A stretch of DNA of 64,000 nucleotides from JAOZHU01 sp964506435 (GCA_964506435.1 CAZDLK010000001.1:1-64000), one strand, 5' to 3'. Shown: positions 17,498 to 27,520, numbered from the stretch's first letter. The notes: generated by a model not told the origin, from the letters alone. Translations and numbers: made by a program.

Positions 17498-18034
17498 GTG
17501 GCTACTATGCAGTTTGTTCCGTGGCGAAACATCGCAGATTGGAAATGCACAGCGTGCGGGCACTGCTGCAAACTGTACAGCGTAGTCTTAAACTTCCCAG
17601 AATGGCTCAGCCTCGTCAAAACGTTCGGCGCAGAAACCACCGTCGCAGGTTTGGATAAGTTTTTCATCAAAAGAGCAGACAACGGCGCTTGCGCATTCCT
17701 GTGCCGTTTGGCAGGCACGTACTTTTGCGGCCTGCAACGCATGAAACCTGCCGCGTGCAAACTGTGGCCTTTCAAAATCCTCGCGGAACCGAAATATGGA
17801 CAAGCAAACCAAGCAGCGTTCAGCTACCAAGGCAAGCGATTGTTCATTTATGCAGACTCGATGTGTTCTGGGTTAAGATATGGCGCTCCAACGTGGGAGT
17901 TTAACTTTTCAACGTTAAAGGAGTTCGTGGAGCTTGCTTTAGGCATCCGTCAAATGCAAGCTAAAACAACAAGCGACTTGAATTTTACGTCCAATGCGCA
18001 GCCGTCGTGGCTCAACCCTCTGAGGCGCTACTAA
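17498..18034 (+). CDS. YkgJ-type cysteine-cluster protein
   Basis: 178 residues, GTG start. The N-terminal CTACGHCCKLY motif near 18-27, an intermediate FLCRLAGTYFCGLQ and a later RMKPAACKLWPF are the signature of the YkgJ family, predicted to bind zinc or iron. Role unknown. It is 57 bases after the methyltransferase gene. Confidence 0.85.
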   Translation: MATMQFVPWRNIADWKCTACGHCCKLYSVVLNFPEWLSLVKTFGAETTVAGLDKFFIKRADNGACAFLCRLAGTYFCGLQRMKPAACKLWPFKILAEPKYGQANQAAFSYQGKRLFIYADSMCSGLRYGAPTWEFNFSTLKEFVELALGIRQMQAKTTSDLNFTSNAQPSWLNPLRRY

Positions 18035-18076
18035 CGAACCGTGAATAGGCGTATGTTGCCCTCTTGTCGGGCGTGT

Positions 18077-19342
18077 TCAGATGGTTGTGCTGTTCCAATA
18101 GTAAATTTCTTGATATTTACCTACAACGGTAAATTGTGGATCATCATAGATAATGTCCAGTTTTGCGCCGAATTTTTCAATCAGCCTGTTCATGTTCTGC
18201 CAAATTAAAGGTGCCTTTTCGTCTGCGGGAAATAGCCCCCAAATTTTATCATTTGGGCTTCTCATGCCCCAACCGTAATCTTTCGGAAGAACAAACGCTA
18301 CGCGCGTAATGCTTTGGCTGTGCAGTTTTCTCGGAGACTCCTGCGTTTGATTCCAAAACTGCTCCATAGCGGTGAAGTGAGCGTCTGTTAACACGCCATA
18401 TTGGTTGCCTGTGATATTGTACGGATAATTGAAGACAATTAGATAATTGGCTCCAGCTTCGTAGGTCATTGTCATGTCTTGGAGCAAGGCTTCAGCGTTT
18501 TCCAAGTAGGGCGGTTCATTGTAAGTCCACGTGATTATTGTGCCCCACTTCTTGTTTTGCGCTGTGGTTGCGCCTCTGCAGAGGGCGATTTGCCGAATTT
18601 TATTGTTGGTGCCTGCCGTTCCGCCTAACTGCGCGAATACAGCATCATATCCGCCTAGATAGTCAAACCAGTAAAGTGCGTAATCAGAGGTGAACACTGG
18701 TATTTTGCTGTGTATCGTGTTGGGAATGCTGCTGTTTGTCACGTGCTGCATGCTTCCGCTCTGCTGTAAGCTCTCAGTGTAAGTGGCTGCTGCCTGACTG
18801 TAAGTTGTCACATTAGCAAATGTGTCAGGAGGTCCCCCAGTTATTGCCTCTCCATTCCAGTAGCCAATGTCTATCTGTTTTCCACCTGGCTCATCATAGA
18901 GGTAAACGCCTAAGAATTTGCTACCCCACTTTTCCACCGCGCTGTTCAGCCACTGGATGTGCCATGGCGAAAGCCCAAGCAGTTCCCAAGAAGAAGAATT
19001 GTACAAGTTACCATAATCATCCGTATAGTTGTAGTAGACGAAATTGAAGTACACCATGACGCTTAAATCAGCATTTACAGCGTATTCGCAGACTTCGGTG
19101 AGCAATGTTTCGTTTGCTGCTCCGCTGATTTCCCAAGAATTCACAACAAAAAAGTTCGTGTAATTCTTAACTTTGTCTATAAGCAGTTTCGCTTGGCTGG
19201 TTGAGTTCCCGCCGAAAGACACCCCGAAAAAGAACTCATCATGCACAGAGCATGTTTCAGCTTGATTCAAAAGGTAAACTGTGGGCAAAATAACTGCAGA
19301 CGCCAGTAACGCGACGAGGACAAGCAACCACCCTCTTCTCAT
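18077..19342 (-). CDS. secreted protein, glycosidase-like TIM barrel candidate
   Basis: 421 residues with an N-terminal signal/anchor helix (LLVLVALLASAVILPTVYLL). The body alternates strands and helices (FFVVNSWEISG, SVMVYFNFVYYNY, KFLGVYLYDEPGGKQ, NYLIVFNYPYN) as in (beta/alpha)8 glycoside hydrolases; the YLYDEPGG Asp-Glu pair near 147 is a plausible active-site feature. Many N-x-S/T sites are consistent with surface glycosylation. No family is named with confidence. Confidence 0.65.
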   Translation of the reverse strand: MRRGWLLVLVALLASAVILPTVYLLNQAETCSVHDEFFFGVSFGGNSTSQAKLLIDKVKNYTNFFVVNSWEISGAANETLLTEVCEYAVNADLSVMVYFNFVYYNYTDDYGNLYNSSSWELLGLSPWHIQWLNSAVEKWGSKFLGVYLYDEPGGKQIDIGYWNGEAITGGPPDTFANVTTYSQAAATYTESLQQSGSMQHVTNSSIPNTIHSKIPVFTSDYALYWFDYLGGYDAVFAQLGGTAGTNNKIRQIALCRGATTAQNKKWGTIITWTYNEPPYLENAEALLQDMTMTYEAGANYLIVFNYPYNITGNQYGVLTDAHFTAMEQFWNQTQESPRKLHSQSITRVAFVLPKDYGWGMRSPNDKIWGLFPADEKAPLIWQNMNRLIEKFGAKLDIIYDDPQFTVVGKYQEIYYWNSTTI

Positions 19343-19446
19343 AAACTCAGTACTAAGGCGCAGGGTTCAAATAAATTCATTTTGGAAAACACAATTTGCC
19401 TGCCTTCGCCAACTCTTCAGGAGAAAACAGTTCAAGCCAGTTCAGA

Positions 19447-19640
19447 TTTGGAGCCTAATAGTCAATCGTTGCAGAAAAATAGGAGGGGGAGGGGTCGCTA
19501 TTGGCTGGTTTTCACGCCATCAGCATTTGAAAATTGCAAACATATTTGGAGCCTATTAGTGGTTCATTGCAGAAACCTATAGGGGGTAGGTCAGCAACGC
19601 TTCCTCCACAGCTATTTATAGTATAAATAAGGGGGTTTAA
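19447..19640 (+). repeat. composite intergenic repeat, copy R1
   Basis: Positions 19494-19592 (GTCGCTATTGGCTGGTTTTC to GGGGGTAGGTC) reappear as an inverted copy at 29200-29301 with few changes. A partial, more diverged tandem copy (GGAGCCTAATAGTCAATCG) precedes it at 19447-19493. It is followed by GCTTCCTCCACAGCTAT and the TATA/GGGG element TATTTATAGTATAAATAAGG at 19613. The unit fills the gap between the secreted protein and aspartate kinase and has no coding frame. Confidence 0.75.
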
Positions 19641-19662
19641 CCTATCACACGCGCTAGAGTCG

Positions 19663-21030
19663 CTAGCTTGGCAGTTTATTCATTTCCATCATTTTCAAGT
19701 GAATTGCTGCCACTGTGGCGTTGACGTTTTTTTCTTCCACTACGATGATGATTTGTGATGTGTGTGGTGCAAAAATTCCCCGCTTAATATTAATTCCTTG
19801 GATGGCGCTGATGGCGGTTGATGCTACGCCTGCTGAATCTTTCATTCGGTCGCCGATAAGTGTAACCACGCCTAAGCCATATTCCACTTTTAAGTTCTCG
19901 TCGAATCCTTTCAGTTTCTCCTCGTTCTTCCGCAGGAACTCCGAGTCCAGAAACAGGAAATCTCTGATGCTCTCGCCTGTTTCCAATGTTTCAGCGCCCA
20001 AATCCATAAAATCGTTCCGCCGCTCCCAAATCCGCAGTGAATCCTCCAGCGACCTGCTTTTCTTATCGTTCATTGAAAGAATTGCGCATCCTGCTTTACC
20101 CGCTAGGCATTTTACGATTTCGCTGCCGCTTGTCTCCGATTGAATTACTGAGTACATTTCAGGCTCGTCAATGGGCACAACGCGTAGCGGCTGCAGGAAC
20201 CATCTAGCCAATGCAATCGCAGGGCTCTGCAGGATCTTCATGCCCATCATGCTTGCTTTATGCGCTTCGTTGTACGTTAGCGCTGCAACATGTGTGGTTT
20301 GTTGTCCTTTCACAACTTTTGGGTCAGCGCTTTGCACAGGCACATCCTTGAACAGCAATGTTTCAGTGTGATAACGCGTTTTTAAGAGACACGAGGCAAA
20401 AACCGCGGTTAAATCTGAGCCTCCTCTGCCTAAAACTGTTTCCAAGCCATCAGCTGTCACGCCGAGGAAACCTGCTAGCGAGACTGTTTTGCCTTCTTCC
20501 AACGGCGCGACTAAAGCGTCAAGTCTTTTTTTGCTTAATTCGTAATTTGGCGTGGCGTCTTCAAAATTGTCATCCGTAATAATAGGCCAATTCTGCGTGT
20601 CAACGCAGCAGGAGTTGATGGTGTTGCTTTTCATGACAAAGTCCATAAGCGTAGCCATTGCAAGTTCTCCGCCGAGCGTAAGCACTTTAGCTTTGACGTT
20701 GCCGCTGAAGCGTTTATTAACAGCTTCAAGAGCCTCCAGCGTCTTCGCCTTGTAACTGGCTGATGCAGCTAATGATTGCTTCAGATATTCGCCTTTGACA
20801 TGGCGTTTTGCTATCCGCTCGTAAATGCTGAAAACGGAATCCACTGAAGCTGGCGTTGACTGCGCGTACGATTCGCCTATTCTTAGCAGTTCGTCTGTGC
20901 AGCCCATGGGCGCTGAAAACACAGCAACAGGTCCCAAGTCATCGCTTTTTTGCAGTTCTTTTAGGCGTTCTAGAATTTTCGGGATTCCGTTGCCTTCGAC
21001 ATCCAGTAAGCTGCCGCCGAATTTTGCCAC
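19663..21030 (-). CDS. lysC: aspartate kinase
   Basis: Phosphorylates aspartate, first step to lysine, threonine and methionine. About 455 residues: the N-terminal KFGGSLLD nucleotide site, FSAPMGCTDELL near 38, GGELAMATLMDF near 120, LGRGGSDLTAVF near 207, and C-terminal ACT domains (residues 300-455) for feedback control. The GTG at 21030 is the first possible start; the frame upstream reads KKLSV, like the usual N-terminus, but has no start codon. A TATA box (CCTATATC) about 35 bases upstream of the GTG favours an almost leaderless mRNA. Confidence 0.92.
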   Translation of the reverse strand: MAKFGGSLLDVEGNGIPKILERLKELQKSDDLGPVAVFSAPMGCTDELLRIGESYAQSTPASVDSVFSIYERIAKRHVKGEYLKQSLAASASYKAKTLEALEAVNKRFSGNVKAKVLTLGGELAMATLMDFVMKSNTINSCCVDTQNWPIITDDNFEDATPNYELSKKRLDALVAPLEEGKTVSLAGFLGVTADGLETVLGRGGSDLTAVFASCLLKTRYHTETLLFKDVPVQSADPKVVKGQQTTHVAALTYNEAHKASMMGMKILQSPAIALARWFLQPLRVVPIDEPEMYSVIQSETSGSEIVKCLAGKAGCAILSMNDKKSRSLEDSLRIWERRNDFMDLGAETLETGESIRDFLFLDSEFLRKNEEKLKGFDENLKVEYGLGVVTLIGDRMKDSAGVASTAISAIQGINIKRGIFAPHTSQIIIVVEEKNVNATVAAIHLKMMEMNKLPS

Positions 21031-21188
21031 TGAAAGTTTCTTTTTGAAAGTTGACCCTCCACGCAGATATAGGCTTTAGCAAGATGAATTCTTGCTTTAA
21101 TAATTTTCCCAAGCCTAGCGCTCAGCGCCAGCTACCCCGTGTGTGTGCACGGCAAATTTTATAGCTGCACTTTGCATTTTTACAAGAC

Positions 21189-23108
21189 GTGCAATTCCCA
21201 AAAACAGGCATCAGCAAGCAAATCGCCACTTCGGCGCTACTGCAAAAGTACTGGTTTTCCTTCTTGCTGCTGCTTTTGCCAGTGCTGGCTTTCGCCTCAA
21301 ATTACGTTGCGCTGGTAGCTGCTTTCGTCTTCACGTTTCTTGTTCCCGGCTTGATTGCTTGCAGATTTTTCAAGTTAAACTTCTACGAAACCGTGGCTTT
21401 TGTTCCAATTTTCAGTGTTCTTGTATCCACTCAACTAATCTACTGTTTATCTCTGGTTTTTGGCTATTCCAGCGTGACCATACTCGGTTCCTTTCTTGCT
21501 TTAGCAGTGCTTTACGCAGTAGTAAATTGTAGAAAGAAGCAAAATCCTAATTTTGGGAACATCCTCAAAGCTAATCCCTTCAGCAAAACAGCCATAGTAA
21601 TTTTTCTTTTCATTTTCATTCTCGCTCTAGCTGTTCTCTGCAGAAGCGTCTGGTTCGAGAACGCCACAGGCATAGTTATCACTGGTTCAAACTGGCAAGA
21701 CACACCCATGCATTACGAGATAATTGAGAGCATAAATAACGGCAATTTTCCGCCAGACATGCCTTACCATGCAGGGGAAACAATGAACTATCACTATTTC
21801 GTGGATTTCCACACGGCAATTCTGGAGAAAGTCTACGGTTTCCTGCCAACACTCTTGCCTATCGCAAACGCAATTTTCATCCTCATATTCGCCTTATCCA
21901 TGTACTCGCTTGTCAGAGCAAACGGTGAACAAGCCGCAAACTACACAACCATCATTGCAACGTTCGGTTGGGGCTTCAGTTTCCTACTCTTATTCTCAGC
22001 GCTTGCCAACGGACAATTCAACATTGCACAAAATTACACGTACCAGTATAACGGATTCTTCGGCTTACCGCCAATATTTGATAATCTGCTGCAGCAGCGT
22101 CCTTTGCTGTTGGGTTTACCAGTTTTTGCTTTCGTGCTCACGTTGCTGAGAAATATGGAAGATAAACGCCGAATCCTTTTAGCGGGCATAATCGCAGGCT
22201 TAGTGTTCCCATTTCACATGTTCGCGTTTCTCTGCGCTTGCATAGCCTATTTCTTCAGCGTTTTGCTGAACTACAAAAACTTCAAACCGCACTATTTGCT
22301 CTTTCTGGTTTCAGCCGTAATCGCTTTGCCGTTCATTGTTTCAGGCAGCAGTGCTGTATCGTTAACAATTGCGCCTTTATGGGCGTTAACGTTCATAAAA
22401 GATAACCCAGTCCTATATTATGTAGTTAATCTTGGAATCCCCCTGTTGCTTTCCATAGTATTCGTCACTAAAGTGAAGGGAAATCTCTTGAAACTCATTT
22501 TCTTGGCGCTTTTCCTTATTCCGAACCTTGTTTCTGCAACCCCGAACCCATGGGACATGTACAAATTCTTCATTTTCGCGTGGATTCCACTATCAGCCTT
22601 AAGCGGAGCTGCATTGGCAAAAATTAAGCGAAGCATAGCGCTGGTTTTAGTGCTGATCACGATTTTAGCGTCAGCAAGCGTTGTCCTCTACAACGTCGGA
22701 ACAAGCTACACCGCAGCAACATGGGATGAATATAACTTGGGCATGTGGGTGCGCGACAATACCGAGCAGCGCAGTGTTTTCTTGACTTATTATTCAATTC
22801 ATTGTCCTGCGACGATGATTGGTGGCAGATTGCGAGTTGCGTCTTACGTGAATTGGGCTTACGGTCACGGTGTAGCGCTTGACGACATTTATAAGCGAAA
22901 CGCGGATGTTGACAGAGCTTACAACGGCAGCGAAAACGACTTAAAACAAGTGGTTGAAACATACAATATCGCGTACATTTACGTTGGCAGAGAAGAGCAA
23001 AACCATTATCCGCAGTGCACCGCAAAATTTGACAACATATCGTGGCTAAAACCCGTTTACAACGGAACACTACGCATATACCAAGTCGCTTTTTCCCAGA
23101 ACGGTTAA
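21189..23108 (+). CDS. GT-C type membrane glycosyltransferase-like protein
   Basis: 639 residues with about 12-13 membrane helices and a soluble C-terminal part. After the first helices a loop with GSNWQDTPMHYEII near 163 and YHAGETMNYHYFVDFH near 197 occupies the place of the catalytic loop in GT-C enzymes, which use lipid-linked sugars. GTG start. It heads a run of glycosylation genes up to 26883. Donor and acceptor are unknown. Confidence 0.75.
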   Translation: MQFPKTGISKQIATSALLQKYWFSFLLLLLPVLAFASNYVALVAAFVFTFLVPGLIACRFFKLNFYETVAFVPIFSVLVSTQLIYCLSLVFGYSSVTILGSFLALAVLYAVVNCRKKQNPNFGNILKANPFSKTAIVIFLFIFILALAVLCRSVWFENATGIVITGSNWQDTPMHYEIIESINNGNFPPDMPYHAGETMNYHYFVDFHTAILEKVYGFLPTLLPIANAIFILIFALSMYSLVRANGEQAANYTTIIATFGWGFSFLLLFSALANGQFNIAQNYTYQYNGFFGLPPIFDNLLQQRPLLLGLPVFAFVLTLLRNMEDKRRILLAGIIAGLVFPFHMFAFLCACIAYFFSVLLNYKNFKPHYLLFLVSAVIALPFIVSGSSAVSLTIAPLWALTFIKDNPVLYYVVNLGIPLLLSIVFVTKVKGNLLKLIFLALFLIPNLVSATPNPWDMYKFFIFAWIPLSALSGAALAKIKRSIALVLVLITILASASVVLYNVGTSYTAATWDEYNLGMWVRDNTEQRSVFLTYYSIHCPATMIGGRLRVASYVNWAYGHGVALDDIYKRNADVDRAYNGSENDLKQVVETYNIAYIYVGREEQNHYPQCTAKFDNISWLKPVYNGTLRIYQVAFSQNG

Positions 23109-23254
23109 CACTCAAATAGCCACTTTGCGCTCAATGCTTTTAAAAATGTGAAAAAACTTTTGAAAAACTCTTTTATGCAGAAGCGACATGAATTAAAGTC
23201 TCAAAGGGGGAAACAAGAATCCAACTCTCTTTAGAGAAACGCGAATACACAATA

Positions 23255-24457
23255 TTGGCTCTTTTGCTTTTGTGTTCTTTCGCGGTTAGATTTCTCCTTT
23301 TTCCCCTGCCAGGTGCTGAAGGCGACTTATACTATTTTGCTCAATGGTTCCACGCTGCAGCAGACCATGGACCACGCGTTTTCTACAACGTAGTCACATC
23401 CTACAATGTGCTCTTTTGCGATTATCCGCCTTTCAATGTCTACCTTTTTTGGATGTTCGGTTCACTAGCCAAGTCGCTTTCGCTTTTCGGAACATCCCTC
23501 ATTAATTACGTTATTAAGCTGCTTCCAGCGCTTTTTGACGTCGCAACCGTGTTTCTCATATTCGCTTTTGTGAGAAAGCGGTTTGACTTCAAAACATCCT
23601 TAGTTACAGCAGCACTCTACGCGTTTAATCCAGCAGTTATTTTTGACTCCGCAGTGTGGGGTCAAGTTGACGCCGTATACACGTTTTTCCTTCTTCTCTC
23701 ACTAATGCTGCTTCTTGATTCAAAACCTAAACTTTCAGTTGTAGCGTTTACTGTGGGCATTCTAACTAAGCCCCAGAGCATAGCTTTAGCGCCACTGATA
23801 TTTTTCCTAATCTTTAGGAAGCACGGCTGGCGAAACCTGCTTACTTCATTGCTCACGGCAGCAGCCACAGTATTCGTTGTGATACTTCCTTTTGAATGGA
23901 GCAACCCAATTACTTTCTTGTCAGACATCTATTTTGGGGCACTCGGCGGTTGGACATACACCACCATGAACGCGTTCAACATCTGGGCTTTAGGCGGCAT
24001 GTGGGTAGCGGACACGCAGATTTTCTTCACTTTAGGCTGGGTTATGTTTGCACTTCTAACAATTTTCACTTTGTACGTTCTGCATGAGCGCCTTGATACT
24101 TCAGGCGAACTGCTGGTTCTTTTCGCGGCTTTCATGCTTTTCTTCAGTTTCTTCATGTTTCCAACACGAATGCATGAACGTTATCTTTTTCCAGCGTTAA
24201 GTGTGCTGGCTTTGATGCTGCCCTTCTCCAAAAAAATTAGACCCATCTACGCTGCGTTAACCTTCACATGCTTCGTCAACATGGCTTACGTGTTATCATT
24301 CAATAACGCGGGACAGTTTATTCAATTCGGAGACCCAGTGGTTTGGGTAGTAACGTTGATTAATTTAATAGTGTTCATATACGCGTTCACGTTGATGTAC
24401 AAGGAATTTGCAAGAAAAAACAGTCAACGCTCGGACAAAAACCAACTGGAAGGTTAA
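23255..24457 (+). CDS. GT-C mannosyltransferase-like membrane protein
   Basis: About 400 residues, ten or so membrane helices. The first loop holds EGDLYYFAQWFH (acidic D residue of the GT-C active site) and DYPPFNVYLFW, and a later VWGQVDAVYTFF is characteristic of ALG-type and DUF2029-type mannosyltransferases, as is the HERYLFPALS segment near 307. The TTG at 23255 starts inside the first helix. The frame is open upstream to 23198 and reads IQLSLEKREYTI before it, with AAGGGGG eight bases before an ATC at 23219, so translation may really begin there. Same operon as the next genes. Confidence 0.82.
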   Translation: MALLLLCSFAVRFLLFPLPGAEGDLYYFAQWFHAAADHGPRVFYNVVTSYNVLFCDYPPFNVYLFWMFGSLAKSLSLFGTSLINYVIKLLPALFDVATVFLIFAFVRKRFDFKTSLVTAALYAFNPAVIFDSAVWGQVDAVYTFFLLLSLMLLLDSKPKLSVVAFTVGILTKPQSIALAPLIFFLIFRKHGWRNLLTSLLTAAATVFVVILPFEWSNPITFLSDIYFGALGGWTYTTMNAFNIWALGGMWVADTQIFFTLGWVMFALLTIFTLYVLHERLDTSGELLVLFAAFMLFFSFFMFPTRMHERYLFPALSVLALMLPFSKKIRPIYAALTFTCFVNMAYVLSFNNAGQFIQFGDPVVWVVTLINLIVFIYAFTLMYKEFARKNSQRSDKNQLEG

Positions 24458-24463
24458 CCAGAA

Positions 24464-26137
24464 ATGCACGTTAACAAACAAGACCTGCTGACTATCGTTG
24501 TGCTCTCCATAGTTTTCTTCACAGTAGCCACATGGAACCTTGGATTGACGCAAGTTCCGCTCACCACGTGGCAAGCAAACCAAAACACAAGCTTTTACAT
24601 AGACTTGGGAAAAGTCGAAAACGTCAACACCGTTTACTTCCTAGTTAAAGAAGGCTCAGCTAAAATTCAGGTCTACACGGGGACTCCGGGAAACTGGGGT
24701 CACGAAATGGACCTTAACATCACGTACCCGTGGAGTTACTACAGTTGGAGCAAAATCGCCCTTGCCAGCGACACGCAGTACGTGCGGTTTAATTTCACGC
24801 AGGCTTCCGTTGAAATTGCTGAAATAGCCCTTCTAAACTCGGATAACCAGAAGCTTGCAATCACCACGGTTGCGAGTGAAAATGCTTCTGATGTGAATTT
24901 GTCCAACCTGATTGATGAGCAAGATTTGGTTCAGGTTCCACCCACGTACATGTCGGAAACCTATTTTGACGAAATATACTATGTCCGAACTGCCGAGCAA
25001 TATCTGCGATTACAGCAGCCTTATGAGTGGACCCATCCGCCTCTTGGAAAAATAATAATCGCAGCCGGCATCACCATTTTCGGCTATAATCCCTTTGGGT
25101 GGCGAATAATGGGTGTTATATTTGCCACGTTGATGATACCGCTGATTTATTTCTTGGGGAAAAAGCTGTTTGGAACATGGATTGGCGCTTTCTCTTCAGC
25201 GTTTCTCTTAATGTTTGATTTCATGGTTTTCACGATGGGGCGAATGGCAACCGTTGACACTTACGTGGTCTTCTTTTCGCTGGCGTCACAGCTTTGCTTC
25301 TTCATTTACCTAAAGAAAGTACTTCAGGACGGCTGGAAAACCTCGGTGCTGCCGTTGTTTTTAGCAGTGCTGTTTTTTGCGCTTGGGTTCTCAACAAAAT
25401 GGGTTGTGCTCTATGGCTTTGCAGGGCAACTGGCTATTCTTGCCGCATTAAGGCTTAAAGAAGTTTTGAAGCTGAAAGAGAAGCTATCTGCTCGAATTAA
25501 CGCGTTCCTTGATCGCCCATTCTATCTGCTGCTCTTTTTCCTATTGGCAGCGATATTCGTTTACTTTCTAACTTTTATTCCAGACATGCTTGCTGGCCGC
25601 ACCCTGATAGGCGTGTTTCAGCTGCAAGACTCCATGTTCGCATATCATTCAACACTGACCGCTACGCATTCTTTTTCGTCTCCATGGTGGAGTTGGCCGC
25701 TGATTCTGCGACCTGTATGGCTTTTCTCCTCATACTTGCCTAATAGCATGGCGTCAACAATTGCGGCTATGGGGAACCCTGCAGTTTGGTGGGTTGGTTT
25801 CGCTTTCGTGATATTAGCGGTTGAAGAAGCCGTGAGAAGAAAAAATCTGCCCTGCCTTTTCATCACTACAATGTTCTTTTTCCAATGGTTACCTTACGTG
25901 CTTATCTCAAGAATCACATTCATCTACCATTACTTCGTTAATGTGCCGATTCTCTGCTTAGCCACAGCGTATTTTCTGAACACGTATTGGAACAAGAAAT
26001 GGGGCAAAATAGCAGTTTTAGCTTACTTTGCAGTCGTCGTGGCTCTTTTCGTGCTCTTCTACCCCGTTATTTCCGGAGTCCCCGCGTCTGAAACGGCAAT
26101 TAATAGCTTAAAATGGCTTGGAAGCTGGGGATTCTAA
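24464..26137 (+). CDS. PMT family protein O-mannosyltransferase
   Basis: 557 residues. After a first membrane helix there is a 130-residue beta-rich external domain (residues 30-160) resembling a discoidin-type sugar-binding module. Then comes the PMT catalytic loop YFDEIYYVRTAEQYL and EWTHPPLGK near 166-195, with the Asp-Glu pair needed for catalysis, followed by about ten membrane helices. It would transfer mannose from dolichyl-phosphate-mannose to proteins. It lies 6 bases after the previous gene and 2 bases before the GT2 gene, so the three are co-translated. Confidence 0.88.
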   Translation: MHVNKQDLLTIVVLSIVFFTVATWNLGLTQVPLTTWQANQNTSFYIDLGKVENVNTVYFLVKEGSAKIQVYTGTPGNWGHEMDLNITYPWSYYSWSKIALASDTQYVRFNFTQASVEIAEIALLNSDNQKLAITTVASENASDVNLSNLIDEQDLVQVPPTYMSETYFDEIYYVRTAEQYLRLQQPYEWTHPPLGKIIIAAGITIFGYNPFGWRIMGVIFATLMIPLIYFLGKKLFGTWIGAFSSAFLLMFDFMVFTMGRMATVDTYVVFFSLASQLCFFIYLKKVLQDGWKTSVLPLFLAVLFFALGFSTKWVVLYGFAGQLAILAALRLKEVLKLKEKLSARINAFLDRPFYLLLFFLLAAIFVYFLTFIPDMLAGRTLIGVFQLQDSMFAYHSTLTATHSFSSPWWSWPLILRPVWLFSSYLPNSMASTIAAMGNPAVWWVGFAFVILAVEEAVRRKNLPCLFITTMFFFQWLPYVLISRITFIYHYFVNVPILCLATAYFLNTYWNKKWGKIAVLAYFAVVVALFVLFYPVISGVPASETAINSLKWLGSWGF

Positions 26138-26139
26138 AA

Positions 26140-26883
26140 ATGAACAGCACGGCGAGCCAAAAGCATCTAGTGGAGGTTTCCGTGGTTCTTCCAGCGTACA
26201 ATGAAGCCAACAATCTAGAGGCTGCAGTGACAGAAACAGCCAAGACGCTTAATGGATTTGCTGATAGCTACGAAATAGTGATTGCTGAAGACGGAAGTAC
26301 AGATGGAACCGCTGAAATTGCAGCCATACTTGCTGAAAAACAGCCGTTTGTGAAACACCTGCATGGAGAAAAACGTCTCGGAAGAGGAACCGCTCTAAAA
26401 AACGCTTTCAGGCAGAGTAGCGGCAGCATCCTCGTTTACATGGATGTGGATTTAGCCACAAGCATCGAACAGTTAAAAACGCTTGTCAAAGCCATTGAAG
26501 AAGAAGGCTTTGATTTCGCTGTCGGCTCCAGAATGCTTTCTGAAAGCAAAGTGAAAAGAAGCCGCAGAAGGCAGATAGCTTCACAATCCTACAATTTTCT
26601 TGTCCGCGCAATGTTAGGCTCTAAAGTCAAAGACCACCAATGCGGCTTTAAAGCTTTCAAACGTGAAGCACTATTGCCGCTGCTGGATGAAGTAGCTGCT
26701 GTCCACTGGTTCTGGGACACAGAACTCATCGTGAGAGCGTCACGTAAAGGCTATGCTATTAAGGAGATTCCCGTGGAGTGGCAAGGGCAACGCGAAACAA
26801 AAGTGCATCTGCTTAAAGACTCCTGCAGTATGGCTGGGCAAGCGGTGAAACTCTGGTGGCGGCTGAAGCGGCAACATCAGTAG
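26140..26883 (+). CDS. GT2 dolichyl-phosphate sugar synthase
   Basis: About 247 residues from the ATG at 26140, two bases after the PMT stop; an earlier in-frame ATG at 26113 overlaps the PMT gene. GT2 motifs: VVLPAYNEANN near 12, AEDGSTDGT near 45, YMDVDLAT (DxD metal site) near 98, DHQCGFKAFKRE near 160 and VHWFWDTELI near 180. It lacks C-terminal membrane helices, as in DPM1-type enzymes. It should make the lipid-linked mannose or glucose used by the PMT and GT-C proteins upstream. Confidence 0.9.
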   Translation: MNSTASQKHLVEVSVVLPAYNEANNLEAAVTETAKTLNGFADSYEIVIAEDGSTDGTAEIAAILAEKQPFVKHLHGEKRLGRGTALKNAFRQSSGSILVYMDVDLATSIEQLKTLVKAIEEEGFDFAVGSRMLSESKVKRSRRRQIASQSYNFLVRAMLGSKVKDHQCGFKAFKREALLPLLDEVAAVHWFWDTELIVRASRKGYAIKEIPVEWQGQRETKVHLLKDSCSMAGQAVKLWWRLKRQHQ

Positions 26884-26910
26884 CTTCGCAGCAGTGCAAA
26901 CATCCTTCGG

Positions 26911-27411
26911 TTAAATGTGTTTTTTGGCGAAGAGCACTATTGCTCTAACTATCAGCGACGCGCCTATAATCATGATAATTGCCGCCCAGAATGCAAACCA
27001 CATTGTAAGACTTGTGCCGCTGTTGAGGAATGCAGCCACTAAGTAGCTTGCTCCGAACCAGTAAAACAAGTTTCCAGCCGTCTCCGCTGTCTTGCTGATT
27101 GGCGAGTGCATCATAAGCCTTAACGCTATCAACACGATTTGCAGGATGGCTATACCTAAGCAGAATTGGAATGCAGCGTTGTAAACCACAGTGTGCGTTG
27201 CGGGCGCTGTTGGCGCTGGCAAATAGATCGTTGAGCCGGGAACTTGCAGGGCAGTGAAGGAGCTGAAAAAGTCCACTATTTTGTCCCATAGAGAAGTTGG
27301 CAAAGTAGTAACGTAGATTGTTCCGATAAGGATGAAAAATGCCCCTACGGAAATTGCGCTGATTAATCCTTCTCCAGTTCTGAATGTGCGTGTGCCTGAA
27401 TTCTTGTTCAA
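26911..27411 (-). CDS. four-helix membrane protein, unknown function
   Basis: 166 residues. Helices near 17-37, 75-98, 113-132 and 137-158; an external loop between the first two contains FFSSFTALQVPGS. The C-terminus is short and basic. No family is recognised. It converges on the glycosyltransferase cluster. Confidence 0.7.
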   Translation of the reverse strand: MNKNSGTRTFRTGEGLISAISVGAFFILIGTIYVTTLPTSLWDKIVDFFSSFTALQVPGSTIYLPAPTAPATHTVVYNAAFQFCLGIAILQIVLIALRLMMHSPISKTAETAGNLFYWFGASYLVAAFLNSGTSLTMWFAFWAAIIMIIGASLIVRAIVLFAKKHI

Positions 27412-27520
27412 TTAACTTCCCTTCCTAAGGGCTATTTGGTGCTGAAGTAAATATAACGTTTTTCAGTGCTGAGTGCATGCTTTTAAATACTTATGGCTTA
27501 ATATCAGAATGGAGTAAAGG

